Origin: Bacteroidia bacterium
Lineage (GTDB): Bacteria > Bacteroidota > Bacteroidia > Flavobacteriales > Flavobacteriaceae
DNA: 64,000 bases
Direction: 5' to 3'
NCBI GenBank assembly: GCA_030427585.1
Contig: JAUIBW010000007.1
Location: 62,001-126,000 of the forward strand
In this document: positions 44,123-52,473 of the stretch, in pieces
Position numbering within the stretch: position 1 is the stretch's first letter
Layout of the letters: every line of letters begins with the position of its first letter
Program-made: the position numbers and the translations under genes
Notes under the pieces: generated by a model
What the model was told of the DNA's origin: nothing
Databases searched by the model: none
Seen by the model: the letters and a program-made list of their open reading frames with translations, nothing else

Positions 44123-44773
44123 ATGAAAAATTCAAATTTTAGTTTAACATTTTTATCCCTTAAGACCTTAACCTTAATTTCTGCTTTATTTATCTCGTTT
44201 TCTTGTGAGAAAGATACAGAGTCTACAACTGATGAGTCTACTATCAATGAAATCATCGTAGACAAAGAAATAGAGTCAGACATAGATTTTATACTTATGA
44301 GACATGCTTTAACTAATAGTATGACATCATTTCATAATTCTTTAAAATCAAATAACATTTCGTTAGCTCAATACAAAGAGCTCTATTTAAGTCAGGATCA
44401 GAATAAGCTTGTTAAAGTTTTCAAAGAGAACAAAGATATTATTCTTTCCAACCTAGTAATTGCTCAAAAACATTGGAAAGCTTTATCCTTAAAATATCCA
44501 AATTTAAAAAATGAAGCTACCTGTAGTTTTAACTTAAATATGACAACTGCAGAAGCAAAAAAAGCTTTAAAAGGTTTCGAAAACATGGGATTTATAGATC
44601 AATTTTCTATAAAGGGAGGTGACTGTGGATGGAGGTATTATGTTTGCTTAGTTGCTGTTGGGGCTCCTGCCGTAGCATGTGCAATAAGTACTGGTGGTAT
44701 GGCCGCCTATTTATGTGTTTTAGGATATGGAGCTGGTGCTGTTTTATGTTTTGACACATATTGTCACTTATAG
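44123..44773 (+). CDS. Lipoprotein with halocin C8-like six-cysteine C-terminal domain
   Basis: 216 residues. Lipobox C28 in ALFISFSC and an acidic linker, then IESDIDF (50-56), a helical middle domain (~60-160), and at 165-216 a Gly-Gly followed by a hydrophobic, small-residue domain with cysteines spaced C-x6-C-x10-C-x11-C-x10-C-x4-C and ending in YCHL. This tail resembles halocin C8-like bacteriocin domains, where the long N-part can act as immunity or escort. Function is inferred by pattern only. It shares the IES-IDF motif and leader with the next gene. Confidence 0.7.
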   Translation: MKNSNFSLTFLSLKTLTLISALFISFSCEKDTESTTDESTINEIIVDKEIESDIDFILMRHALTNSMTSFHNSLKSNNISLAQYKELYLSQDQNKLVKVFKENKDIILSNLVIAQKHWKALSLKYPNLKNEATCSFNLNMTTAEAKKALKGFENMGFIDQFSIKGGDCGWRYYVCLVAVGAPAVACAISTGGMAAYLCVLGYGAGAVLCFDTYCHL

Positions 44774-44866
44774 TAAACAAGGTAATTATGTATTCATCGT
44801 AAAACAATATGTTTTAATCTCAAACAAGAAATCTTTTAAATACTAATTCTTAAAACCATATAAGTT

Positions 44867-45514
44867 ATGAAACCACAAAAAATGAAAAATTATTTCAACA
44901 TATTTTTTATTGCTATATTTTTATTTACCAGTTGTAACAAAGAAGACACTGCTATATCGCCTGAGGGGATTGAATCTGAAATAGATTTTGAATATTATAA
45001 AATTGATTTAAATAAATCGTTTACCGACTTATCAAACGATAAGCGATTTAAAAACCTAACACCTGAGCAAATCCTCGTTATTCTAGAATATTATTCTCCT
45101 GGTAACACTGTAACATCAAAACAAAACTGTGGTAATTGTGTCGCTTACGTAATTGGAAAAGATAGCAGGCTCATGCCTGTGGATTCAGGTTGTAATGTAC
45201 ATTATAAGTGGACAGACACCTCTTGTCTGAAAGGGAAAATGAAATTAATTAATACGTGTACACCGGTTGTAGGTTCTGCAGTGATAATGGATACAGGGAT
45301 ATCTGCAGGGCATGTAGGTTATGTTGAAAAAATCGTCCGTGTTCATGACGGCTATTCTATTAAAGTATCTAATGGTAATTGGGGTGGCGAATGTAAAACA
45401 TTATGGTTTGATACAGGTGATTTTAGAATTAAAGGATATCAAGATCCTAATAGAAGTATTAATTGCTCTAATGAGCCTTTTGCGAATTGCAATTCGCCAT
45501 ATTCTAGCTGCTAA
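44867..45514 (+). CDS. CHAP-domain lipoprotein (putative peptidoglycan amidase/endopeptidase)
   Basis: 215 residues. Lipobox C23 in FLFTSC, then IESEIDF (35-41), shared with the preceding lipoprotein. The second half has the CHAP order of the NlpC/P60-type cysteine peptidases: C91 in GNCVAYV (C88 nearby), GSAVIMD, H149 in AGHVGYVEKI and a polar residue in SNGNWGG (169-171). It could cut peptidoglycan of a rival or process its neighbour. The ATG five codons inside (MKNYF) is an alternative start. The Cys-rich tail (NCSNEPFANCNSPYSSC) is unusual. Confidence 0.75.
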   Translation: MKPQKMKNYFNIFFIAIFLFTSCNKEDTAISPEGIESEIDFEYYKIDLNKSFTDLSNDKRFKNLTPEQILVILEYYSPGNTVTSKQNCGNCVAYVIGKDSRLMPVDSGCNVHYKWTDTSCLKGKMKLINTCTPVVGSAVIMDTGISAGHVGYVEKIVRVHDGYSIKVSNGNWGGECKTLWFDTGDFRIKGYQDPNRSINCSNEPFANCNSPYSSC

Positions 45515-45531
45515 TATTGTATTTTGAATTT

Positions 45532-45567
45532 AAATCAAGATTCAGGAAGAAACCTGAATCTTGATTT
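45532..45567. terminator. Bidirectional terminator between CHAP and ABC genes
   Basis: Perfect 15-bp arms AAATCAAGATTCAGG / CCTGAATCTTGATTT with a 6-base loop between convergent genes. Its right end touches the stop codon of the ABC ATPase gene. Confidence 0.8.
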
Positions 45568-46282
45568 ATTCTATATCCAAACTACTCTCTTTACCAAAAT
45601 GTGCTTCAAGTTCTTTAAGTGTCTCTTCTGATGTAGAAAGGTCCTTTACTACTTGTCCTTTATCCAGTACTACAATTCGCTCGCATACCTCGGTCACATG
45701 TATTAAGTCATGACTTGATACCAGAACGGTGATATTTGGGTCTGTAGCTAGTTCTTTTATTATTTTTTTCAAACGAATTTGTGTCGTTGGATCCAAATTA
45801 GCAAAGGGTTCATCCAGGACAATTACTTCAGGACTACCAATAAGCGCAGCGACAATACCGGCTTTTTTCTGATTCCCTTTAGAGAGGTCTCTTAAGTATT
45901 TTTTTTGTCCTAAAATTTCACCATGAAAAAAGTCTTCAAAACCAGATAATAATGCATCTACATCGGCTTTATTTTGCCCACGAAGTTCTCCTATAAAATA
46001 AAAATACTCTTCGGCTGTAAGATATCCTATCAAGAATGTCTCGTCGATAAATGCCGAAGTAGCCGATTTCCACTCTTCACTTTCATTAACTTTAATCCCT
46101 TTATTTTCGATATATCCTGTTGTGGGTTGAATAAGATCTAATATGGCACTAAATAAAGTTGTTTTTCCTGCCCCGTTATTACCCACCAAACCAAAACTCT
46201 TTCCTTTTTCTATTTCTAGAGATTCAATATTAAGAACGGTATTTCCGGTATAGGTTTTAGTAAGGTTATGTACTGATATCAT
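45566..46282 (-). CDS. ABC transporter ATP-binding protein
   Basis: A 238-residue ATPase. Walker A GNNGAGKTT, signature LRDLSKGNQKKAG, Walker B EVIVLDEPFANLDP and the switch His in VLVSSHDL are complete. It starts 5 bases after the DUF5687 permease stop and should pair with it as an exporter. Cargo unknown. Confidence 0.92.
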   Translation of the reverse strand: MISVHNLTKTYTGNTVLNIESLEIEKGKSFGLVGNNGAGKTTLFSAILDLIQPTTGYIENKGIKVNESEEWKSATSAFIDETFLIGYLTAEEYFYFIGELRGQNKADVDALLSGFEDFFHGEILGQKKYLRDLSKGNQKKAGIVAALIGSPEVIVLDEPFANLDPTTQIRLKKIIKELATDPNITVLVSSHDLIHVTEVCERIVVLDKGQVVKDLSTSEETLKELEAHFGKESSLDIE

Positions 46283-46287
46283 GTTTC

Positions 46288-47760
46288 TTATTTTTTTTGT
46301 TTGTATGCCCAGATCGTTTTATACTTTTCTGTTCTATAAATACTTTCAATTTTATTAAAAACTGCATCTTTAAATGCAAACCCTGCAATACCTGCAACTG
46401 TTACCAGAGCATATCCTGCATAAGGACTGTATGCATAATGACCTATAGCATACAATATCATAGGCAAAACCATTTTAGGTAATGACAATAGTAAAGTCTT
46501 GGCGTTAAAAGCCTGTTTATCTCCGAATGCATTTTTGTTACTAGTTAGATCAATAGGTGTTTTTACATAAGCCCCTGCCCATAACACTACATGAGAATTT
46601 ACTCCTATATTATAAATTGCTCCAACTAGTATAGCGAGATATACTTCCCATCCATAATACAAATATCCAGATGCTAATACTGTAGAAATTAATGTTGCAA
46701 TTACCATCAACCACCATTTAGAAGATAAATATTCTTTATACCGAATATTTTGACTCATCATTAATGGGTAATAGGAACTATCCCAACTCGGTACGAACTG
46801 TCCGAAACTTAATAGAAATCCACCGGTAACAAAAATAGCAGCAAAAATCCTCCAAACGGGTCCATCATATGTCTCTACAGCTCCGGTAAAGAACAACAAT
46901 CCATAAAATAAAAATAGAATACTCACCAAAACCGTAGATCTGGCTCGTTTATTTCTTTTTATGAGTTTTATATCATTTTTAAGAAAGGTAGCAGTCTTAC
47001 CAAACCTATCTAACCACTCTAGGTTTTCTGTTTTTACATTTTTGGTTTTAGTTGCTAATCCCGCATCAAGGTACAGGTCGGTTACAAAGGATCGAAATGA
47101 TATAATTATTAAAAACAACAGCATCGCTATAGGGATCAATACTAAAAAAGGAACCTCGTATAACCCCTTAAAAAATGGAGCTGTATATATAGTGATATCA
47201 AAATATTCAAAATAATGTAATCCTCCTAAAATTGCCAAAATACCACCTATGATAAATATGAGGTTGTCTTTTTTATTTAAAATAATATTTAGGAAATTAT
47301 TACTGTAGATTAATGCAGCTAATCCAATATTCCATAACAACACATCAAGTATTGGGTATTCATTACCAATCAATACAATAGAGAATGGAATAAAAAAGAA
47401 AGCGTGGATAATATTAAAAAATGAAAATACAGTTTTCCCAAAAGCAAATGAAACTATTTTTCTTTTCTTAAAAGGAAGAATCAATAAGGGTTTAATATTA
47501 ATAACCGGCATTTTTTGTAAGGCATATCGAAATAACAAGTCGACCACTAGCCAATATATTAAAAGCTTATTTATGGTTTCTAAAGGATCGAGATTAAACT
47601 CTTCTTTAATTAAAAAAAAGGCACCAATTCCTCCCGAAGCCATCATCACAATAAACCAAAGTGCCCAAAACCCCATAAAGAACTTCATAAATAATCCAGA
47701 AGTTAGAGAAGCAGATCGCCAAAAAGATTTCCATTGTAAATTGATAAAGCGAGTAAACAT
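46288..47760 (-). CDS. DUF5687 family ABC-type permease
   Basis: A 490-residue integral membrane protein with about ten or more helices (WLVVDLLFRYALQKMP, VLVSILFLFYGLLFFTGA, MVLPMILYAIGHYAY), recognised as the DUF5687 family, which is paired with a single ABC ATPase. The pair forms an ABC-2-like exporter. Though 2.2 kb from the Cys-rich peptide genes, it is convergent with them and not obviously part of that unit. Confidence 0.82.
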   Translation of the reverse strand: MFTRFINLQWKSFWRSASLTSGLFMKFFMGFWALWFIVMMASGGIGAFFLIKEEFNLDPLETINKLLIYWLVVDLLFRYALQKMPVINIKPLLILPFKKRKIVSFAFGKTVFSFFNIIHAFFFIPFSIVLIGNEYPILDVLLWNIGLAALIYSNNFLNIILNKKDNLIFIIGGILAILGGLHYFEYFDITIYTAPFFKGLYEVPFLVLIPIAMLLFLIIISFRSFVTDLYLDAGLATKTKNVKTENLEWLDRFGKTATFLKNDIKLIKRNKRARSTVLVSILFLFYGLLFFTGAVETYDGPVWRIFAAIFVTGGFLLSFGQFVPSWDSSYYPLMMSQNIRYKEYLSSKWWLMVIATLISTVLASGYLYYGWEVYLAILVGAIYNIGVNSHVVLWAGAYVKTPIDLTSNKNAFGDKQAFNAKTLLLSLPKMVLPMILYAIGHYAYSPYAGYALVTVAGIAGFAFKDAVFNKIESIYRTEKYKTIWAYKQKK

Positions 47761-47989
47761 AGTTTAGGATGTATTTAACTATTTAGTAATCAAAAACGAC
47801 ATTTTGTTACAAAAAACGATTAAGAACTGCTTAAATTTTTTCGTAAAGGCTATCTTCTCTGGTTGCATTTACTATTTTTGTCACAAATTTAAAAAATGAG
47901 ATTCCGATATACTATCGGATCTTACAACTCTCTACTTTGAATTCTCCTTAATACTGAAGTTTTCAAATTAGGTTTTTTAGTATAATACA

Positions 47990-49042
47990 ATGTCAGATTT
48001 TCATAAATTACCCATACAACATATTACTCAAGAAACTCCCTTGGCAGTTTCTATAACATTTGAAGTGCCAACAACATTAAAAGATGCGTATTCTTTTATC
48101 CCTGGGCAATACATTACCATCAAAACCGAAGTAGAAGGAAAAGAAGTACGTAGAGCATATTCTATCTGTAGTTCTCCAAAAAGTAATATACTTAAAGTAA
48201 CTGTTAAAGAAATACCTGGAGGTACATTTTCGGTTATTGCCAATAACAAATTAAAGGAGGGTGATGTGCTCGAGGTTCATACTCCCGAAGGTAGTTTTTT
48301 GCTTAAGCCTAATGCTCAGGTTAGTAATTCTTATGCTGCTTTTGCAGCAGGTAGTGGTATTACTCCTGTAATGAGTATGATCAAATCGGTATTAGAAGAA
48401 GAACCTAACAGTCGTTTTATATTAGTTTATGGAAATAAAACTCCAGAAGAAACCATTTTTCACCAAGAGTTACTAGAACTGCAAATACAATACCCTAATC
48501 GTCTATTTATAGAGTTTGTATATAGTAAATATCGTGAAGGTGACACTCACTTTGGTAGAATTGAAAAATCAACCGTAAATTATGTGTTGAAAAATAAATT
48601 TAAAGATATTTCTTTTGCTTCATTTTACTTATGTGGCCCAGAAGAAATGATTAATACAGTTACTTCAGTTTTATTAGAAAATAATATAGCTAAAGACAAC
48701 ATCCATTTTGAACTATTTACCAATAGTGCTGCTACAACAGAAATAGATACCAATCTTGAAGGGAAATCGAATATTAAGGTATTGGTGGATGATGAAGAGT
48801 TTAGTTTTGTTATGGATCAGAAAAAAACAATTCTTGATGCGGCACTAGATCAGGATATTGATGCTCCTTATTCCTGCCAGGGAGGAGTATGTAGTTCTTG
48901 CATTTGTAAAATTACCGAAGGTAGTGCTGTGATGGAAAAGAACAGCATTCTTACTGATGGAGAAATAGCAGAAGGGCTTATATTAGCTTGCCAGGCACAT
49001 CCAACCTCAGCTTCAATTACTGTTGATTTTGATGATGTGTAA
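47990..49042 (+). CDS. PaaE-like flavin/2Fe-2S reductase
   Basis: A 350-residue electron-transfer protein. An FAD domain (GQYITIKT, RRAYSICSSP) and NAD(P)H domain (AAGSGITPVMSM, YLCGPEEM) are followed by a plant-type ferredoxin domain with CxxxxCxxC in YSCQGGVCSSCICKI and a fourth cysteine in ILACQAHP. It resembles the reductase subunit PaaE of phenylacetyl-CoA epoxidase and related oxygenase reductases. No PaaA-D genes are nearby, so its partner oxygenase is unknown. Confidence 0.88.
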   Translation: MSDFHKLPIQHITQETPLAVSITFEVPTTLKDAYSFIPGQYITIKTEVEGKEVRRAYSICSSPKSNILKVTVKEIPGGTFSVIANNKLKEGDVLEVHTPEGSFLLKPNAQVSNSYAAFAAGSGITPVMSMIKSVLEEEPNSRFILVYGNKTPEETIFHQELLELQIQYPNRLFIEFVYSKYREGDTHFGRIEKSTVNYVLKNKFKDISFASFYLCGPEEMINTVTSVLLENNIAKDNIHFELFTNSAATTEIDTNLEGKSNIKVLVDDEEFSFVMDQKKTILDAALDQDIDAPYSCQGGVCSSCICKITEGSAVMEKNSILTDGEIAEGLILACQAHPTSASITVDFDDV

Positions 49043-49095
49043 TAGATCAGAAAGTTATCATGTGTTATTCAAAATGCCCGTAACGGTAATTTTTA

Positions 49096-50154
49096 TCATA
49101 ATTTTTTAATCTTTTCTACCACAGTTTCTGGCTTTATAGTATGCATTACTTTTTCATAACCAGAAGGGACTTTATTGCCATAAATTGAAGTTGGAATCTG
49201 ATTATATTTTGCCAAATTTGGCAAAATGGCACGCTCCATAGGTTGCCCAAAAGGCATAAAACCGGTAAACGGATGTGTTACTCCCCATAGGGTAATTGTT
49301 GGTACTCCATACATTGCTGCTAAATGTGCATTGCCGCTATCCATCGATACCATGGCATCTAAGTTACCTATAAGTTTTAGCTCATCTTCAAAAGATAGTT
49401 TACCAATGATATTTGTTACATTCTTGTACTTACTTTCTATATTGTTTAAAATATCCATTTCTCGTTTACCTCCTCCGAAAAGGAAAATTTCATACCCATC
49501 TTCTTTGTCCAAGGTCTCAATTATCTCAATCATTAATGCTAATGGGTAAGTCTTACTTTCATATTGTGCAAATGGTGCAATACCCAGCCATTTTTTTGTT
49601 GAATTTTGGGTTATAGAAAGAATCTCAGATGTTAACGATTGTTTTTTAGGGAATTTATGAGTTGTGAGATCAATAGGGTATCCTAATGCAGAAAAAACAT
49701 CGGCATATCGTTGGTGTGTTGTTTTTAATTGTTTGAATACCTTATTTTTTGATCGAGTCAATGCTTTTTTCTCTGTACGACCTTTATCTACTTGAACTGT
49801 TTTTATCCCTCGTAATGAGAATAGAGCTTTAAGCACATTAGAGCGCAATACATTATGCATATCGGCAATAGCATCTATATTTTGTCTACACAATTCATTA
49901 GATAATCGGGTAAGCCCCATAAAGCCTTTATGTTTATTATTTACATCTGCATGATATACTTCTAGATTTTCAATATTAGAAAATATGGGTTCAAAGAATT
50001 TTCGGGTAAGCACTGTTAGTTTTACATTGGGATAGGTAGCTCTAAAAACTCTTAAAACAGGAACCATCATTGCTACATCGCCCATAGCCGAGAGACGAAT
50101 CACCAGAACGTTCGTTTCAGATTCTTTAGATTTCTTTAGACTACTTCTCGCCAC
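49096..50154 (-). CDS. Glycosyltransferase family 9 (heptosyltransferase-like)
   Basis: A 352-residue enzyme of the GT-B fold. VLVIRLSAMGDVAMMVPVLR is the heptosyltransferase/GT9 N-terminus, and GKLSFEDELKLIGNLDAMVSMDSGNAHL-type sequence with GVPTITLWGVTHP is the donor-binding half. It probably adds a sugar to the lipid A core. The start codon is GTG at 50154, overlapping the DUF4254 gene end by 14 bases, indicating translational coupling. Confidence 0.88.
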   Translation of the reverse strand: MARSSLKKSKESETNVLVIRLSAMGDVAMMVPVLRVFRATYPNVKLTVLTRKFFEPIFSNIENLEVYHADVNNKHKGFMGLTRLSNELCRQNIDAIADMHNVLRSNVLKALFSLRGIKTVQVDKGRTEKKALTRSKNKVFKQLKTTHQRYADVFSALGYPIDLTTHKFPKKQSLTSEILSITQNSTKKWLGIAPFAQYESKTYPLALMIEIIETLDKEDGYEIFLFGGGKREMDILNNIESKYKNVTNIIGKLSFEDELKLIGNLDAMVSMDSGNAHLAAMYGVPTITLWGVTHPFTGFMPFGQPMERAILPNLAKYNQIPTSIYGNKVPSGYEKVMHTIKPETVVEKIKKL

Positions 50155-50749
50155 GTAATACAGGGTTTAATTCATCATCATTGTACATTTTCATTTGCTT
50201 GTATACTTTCATGTACTTATCCCCGTTTTCGATATCGTTTAATAATGTATCAATAGCCGTAGACAAATCTATTTGTTGCTCTAGTAATATATTCAATTTA
50301 TTTTGGCAAGCTGTTTTATGAGCATCTGTAGCTTCTTCTCGAATCGTCTCTATACGCATATGATATACTTTTAATGCCAAAATAGATAGTCTATCTATTC
50401 CCCATGCAGGGCTTTCTGTATTAATAGTAGCATTTGGTTTAGGGGTTATCTCTTTGTATAACTCTAAAAAATAACTATCAATATATTCTACCATATCAGT
50501 TCTATCCTGATTAGAGGCATCAATCTGTCGCTTTAGCTTTAAGGCTGCGATAGGGTCAATTTCGGGATCTCGTATGATATCTTCATAGTGCCATTGTACC
50601 GTATCAATCCAACATTTTCGATATAGCAAATGCTCTATTGCCTGTGATTTACTATCATATGGATTCGAAAACTCTTGATCAACATTATCGATCACATGGT
50701 ATTTTTCTATAACTTCTTTAAAAATAGAATTTGCTTTATTGGTAAACAT
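50141..50749 (-). CDS. DUF4254 protein
   Basis: A 202-residue helical cytosolic protein (FKEVIEKYHVIDNVDQEF, HLLYRKCWIDTVQWHYEDII, AWGIDRLSILALKVYHMRIE), recognised as DUF4254, a family that usually precedes GT9 genes in Bacteroidota. Function unknown; linkage to LPS core glycosylation is by association. Confidence 0.82.
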   Translation of the reverse strand: MFTNKANSIFKEVIEKYHVIDNVDQEFSNPYDSKSQAIEHLLYRKCWIDTVQWHYEDIIRDPEIDPIAALKLKRQIDASNQDRTDMVEYIDSYFLELYKEITPKPNATINTESPAWGIDRLSILALKVYHMRIETIREEATDAHKTACQNKLNILLEQQIDLSTAIDTLLNDIENGDKYMKVYKQMKMYNDDELNPVLRGEK

Positions 50750-51080
50750 CTGTGCTATTATTTTTCTAAAATTGTAAATATTCTATAAAGTATCTTCATA
50801 TGTTTTCAATATTGTATTTATGAGCGTCGAATTACCGCAATTTGTTGGTATAGCGAATTCTTCAAAAATCAGTTTTAACTGTATTAATTCACAATATACA
50901 GAACAATCATATGTACGAAACCTTATTTTTTGGCAGGTACAAAGGTATTATATTTTGTAATAGTATATAGCATATAGTAATTCAATCTACTTCAATAAAA
51001 ATTATATGGTTGAGTTTAGGCATAATATGTTTGTTTTTAACAAGGGCTATAATACACTATCGGCTCTTATCATACATTAT
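50750..51080. other. 331-base intergenic stretch
   Basis: AT-rich, with no convincing ORF, hairpin terminator or promoter. It should hold the promoter of the DUF4254-GT9 operon near its left end. Confidence 0.3.
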
Positions 51081-52001
51081 TTAGAACAATAATACTGTAA
51101 ACGGAATCAAGATGAATACCCAAATATTAATTTCTTTAGCAAATTGATGATAATTCATTTCTAGATATGTAGTACCAATAAGTGAAAGAGGTGTTGCCAT
51201 AAAAAACAGCTCAGAAGTATCCTTTTTTGGCGCAATGGCTGCTACTACAATCGCCACAACTAAATAGATTATAACGACCTTTAAGATCGGTTTTATATTC
51301 GCTGTTTTTCTACCGAACTTGATAAGATATATCGAGAAAAAGAATACAGTACAAATAGATATTATTCCTACAGAGAAAAGATGTTCTTTTATAAAATAAG
51401 CCCGAAACGAAAATGATATCGGATCAACATAGGTTGCAATTGCAAAAAACGAATCATAAAACAACAATGTAAAGCAATTTGCAAATACATAGACCATAGT
51501 AATCCCAATAAAAGGAATAATCCAGTTTCTATAGTTTTTGGAATCGAAAAACAGTATTCCTAAAAAAACCAAAATGATAAATCCAATACTCCAAAAATAA
51601 GCTAATGAAGCTAAGCCGATAAAGATTGATGCATTAAAAATTTTTGATTTACTATATTTTTCATTTCGCAGATGTAGGATATTTTGTAATGCCAGTAACA
51701 CAAATACATTTGCTAATAAAATAGGAAAACTTGTTAGAGAATTTGGTAATATTGAGGTAAGAAAAGCATATAAAAGTATTGTAAACGTACCTTTATTGGT
51801 AAGGTTGTTTTTTTGTGCTACAAAATTAAGAGCTAGCATTGGTAAAATATACAAAAAAATACTAGCGGTCGTTAGTAAAATGTAGGTGTTTTCAATCTCA
51901 AAACCCTTTCTATAATGAGCAATACCAAATAGTATGCCCATATACAATGCCATGGCAATATAATTAATGGGTTTTGATTTACTAAAAAAGCTTGATAACA
52001 C
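51081..52001 (-). CDS. DUF6427 integral membrane protein
   Basis: A 306-residue protein with about eight or more hydrophobic helices (INYIAMALYMGILFGIAHY, FWSIGFIILVFLGILFF, VVIIYLVVAIVVAAIAP) and the start LSSFFSKSKPINY that typifies DUF6427 of flavobacteria. Start codon is GTG at 52001. Divergent from DUF6341, with which it is commonly neighboured. Function unknown. Confidence 0.8.
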   Translation of the reverse strand: MLSSFFSKSKPINYIAMALYMGILFGIAHYRKGFEIENTYILLTTASIFLYILPMLALNFVAQKNNLTNKGTFTILLYAFLTSILPNSLTSFPILLANVFVLLALQNILHLRNEKYSKSKIFNASIFIGLASLAYFWSIGFIILVFLGILFFDSKNYRNWIIPFIGITMVYVFANCFTLLFYDSFFAIATYVDPISFSFRAYFIKEHLFSVGIISICTVFFFSIYLIKFGRKTANIKPILKVVIIYLVVAIVVAAIAPKKDTSELFFMATPLSLIGTTYLEMNYHQFAKEINIWVFILIPFTVLLF

Positions 52002-52021
52002 TACTATTTTTTATATTTTTG
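51992..52021 (+). promoter_or_regulatory. Promoter of the DUF6341 gene
   Basis: TTG (51992-51994), 19 bases, then TATTTTTG (52014-52021) fits the Bacteroidota -33/-7 pattern. It overlaps the start region of the divergent DUF6427 gene and implies a leader of about 100 bases. Confidence 0.5.
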
Positions 52022-52128
52022 CACCAGACAATAGTATACATATTGTCTTTAGATATTATTGAACTAATTTATAAAAAGTTTTTAGTTTACCTCTTTAGAC
52101 TTTTTACAAAGAAAATATTGAACAAGTT

Positions 52129-52359
52129 ATGAAAGATTTTTTTGAAGCAATAGAATCCCTTTTTGTAGACATATTATTTATTCCTTTTGATTGGTTTAGA
52201 GCATTAGAGTTAGAAAACTGGTTTGGTGCTAATATGCTTAATTGGGCGTTTATGTTTATTGGTTTTGGTGCTTTTATATATTGGATGAAGGAATTAAAGA
52301 AATTTAATGATAATGATGAGGAGAATAGAGATCCTACTGCACATTCTTTTTTAAACTAA
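52129..52359 (+). CDS. DUF6341 small membrane protein
   Basis: A 76-residue protein with FFEAIESLFVDILFIPFDWF, one transmembrane helix (NWAFMFIGFGAFIYWM) and an acidic tail. It matches the DUF6341 family of Flavobacteriia. Some entries in databases call it uracil phosphoribosyltransferase, for which no motif is present. Function unknown. Confidence 0.82.
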   Translation: MKDFFEAIESLFVDILFIPFDWFRALELENWFGANMLNWAFMFIGFGAFIYWMKELKKFNDNDEENRDPTAHSFLN

Positions 52360-52411
52360 ACCCCTGTATCAATAAGTAATTCTTAAGATTTCTTAAGTAT
52401 TTTAAATATTA

Positions 52412-52451
52412 AAAAAGGGATTTGATTTCTGGAAATCAAATCCCTTTTTTA
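52412..52451. terminator. Bidirectional terminator between DUF6341 and purD
   Basis: Arms AAAAAAGGGATTTGATTTC and GAAATCAAATCCCTTTTTT pair almost completely around a 2-base centre, with T/A tracts on both sides, between convergent genes. Confidence 0.85.
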
Positions 52452-52473
52452 ATCGTCTTATAAGAAATGCTTG

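Noticed and set aside
45566..47760. ABC transporter as dedicated exporter of the GG peptide
   Set aside because: The ATPase and DUF5687 permease lack a C39 peptidase domain, lie on the opposite strand and are separated by a terminator.
52129..52359. Uracil phosphoribosyltransferase annotation for the 76-residue protein
   Set aside because: Far too short, with a transmembrane helix and no PRPP-binding motif.
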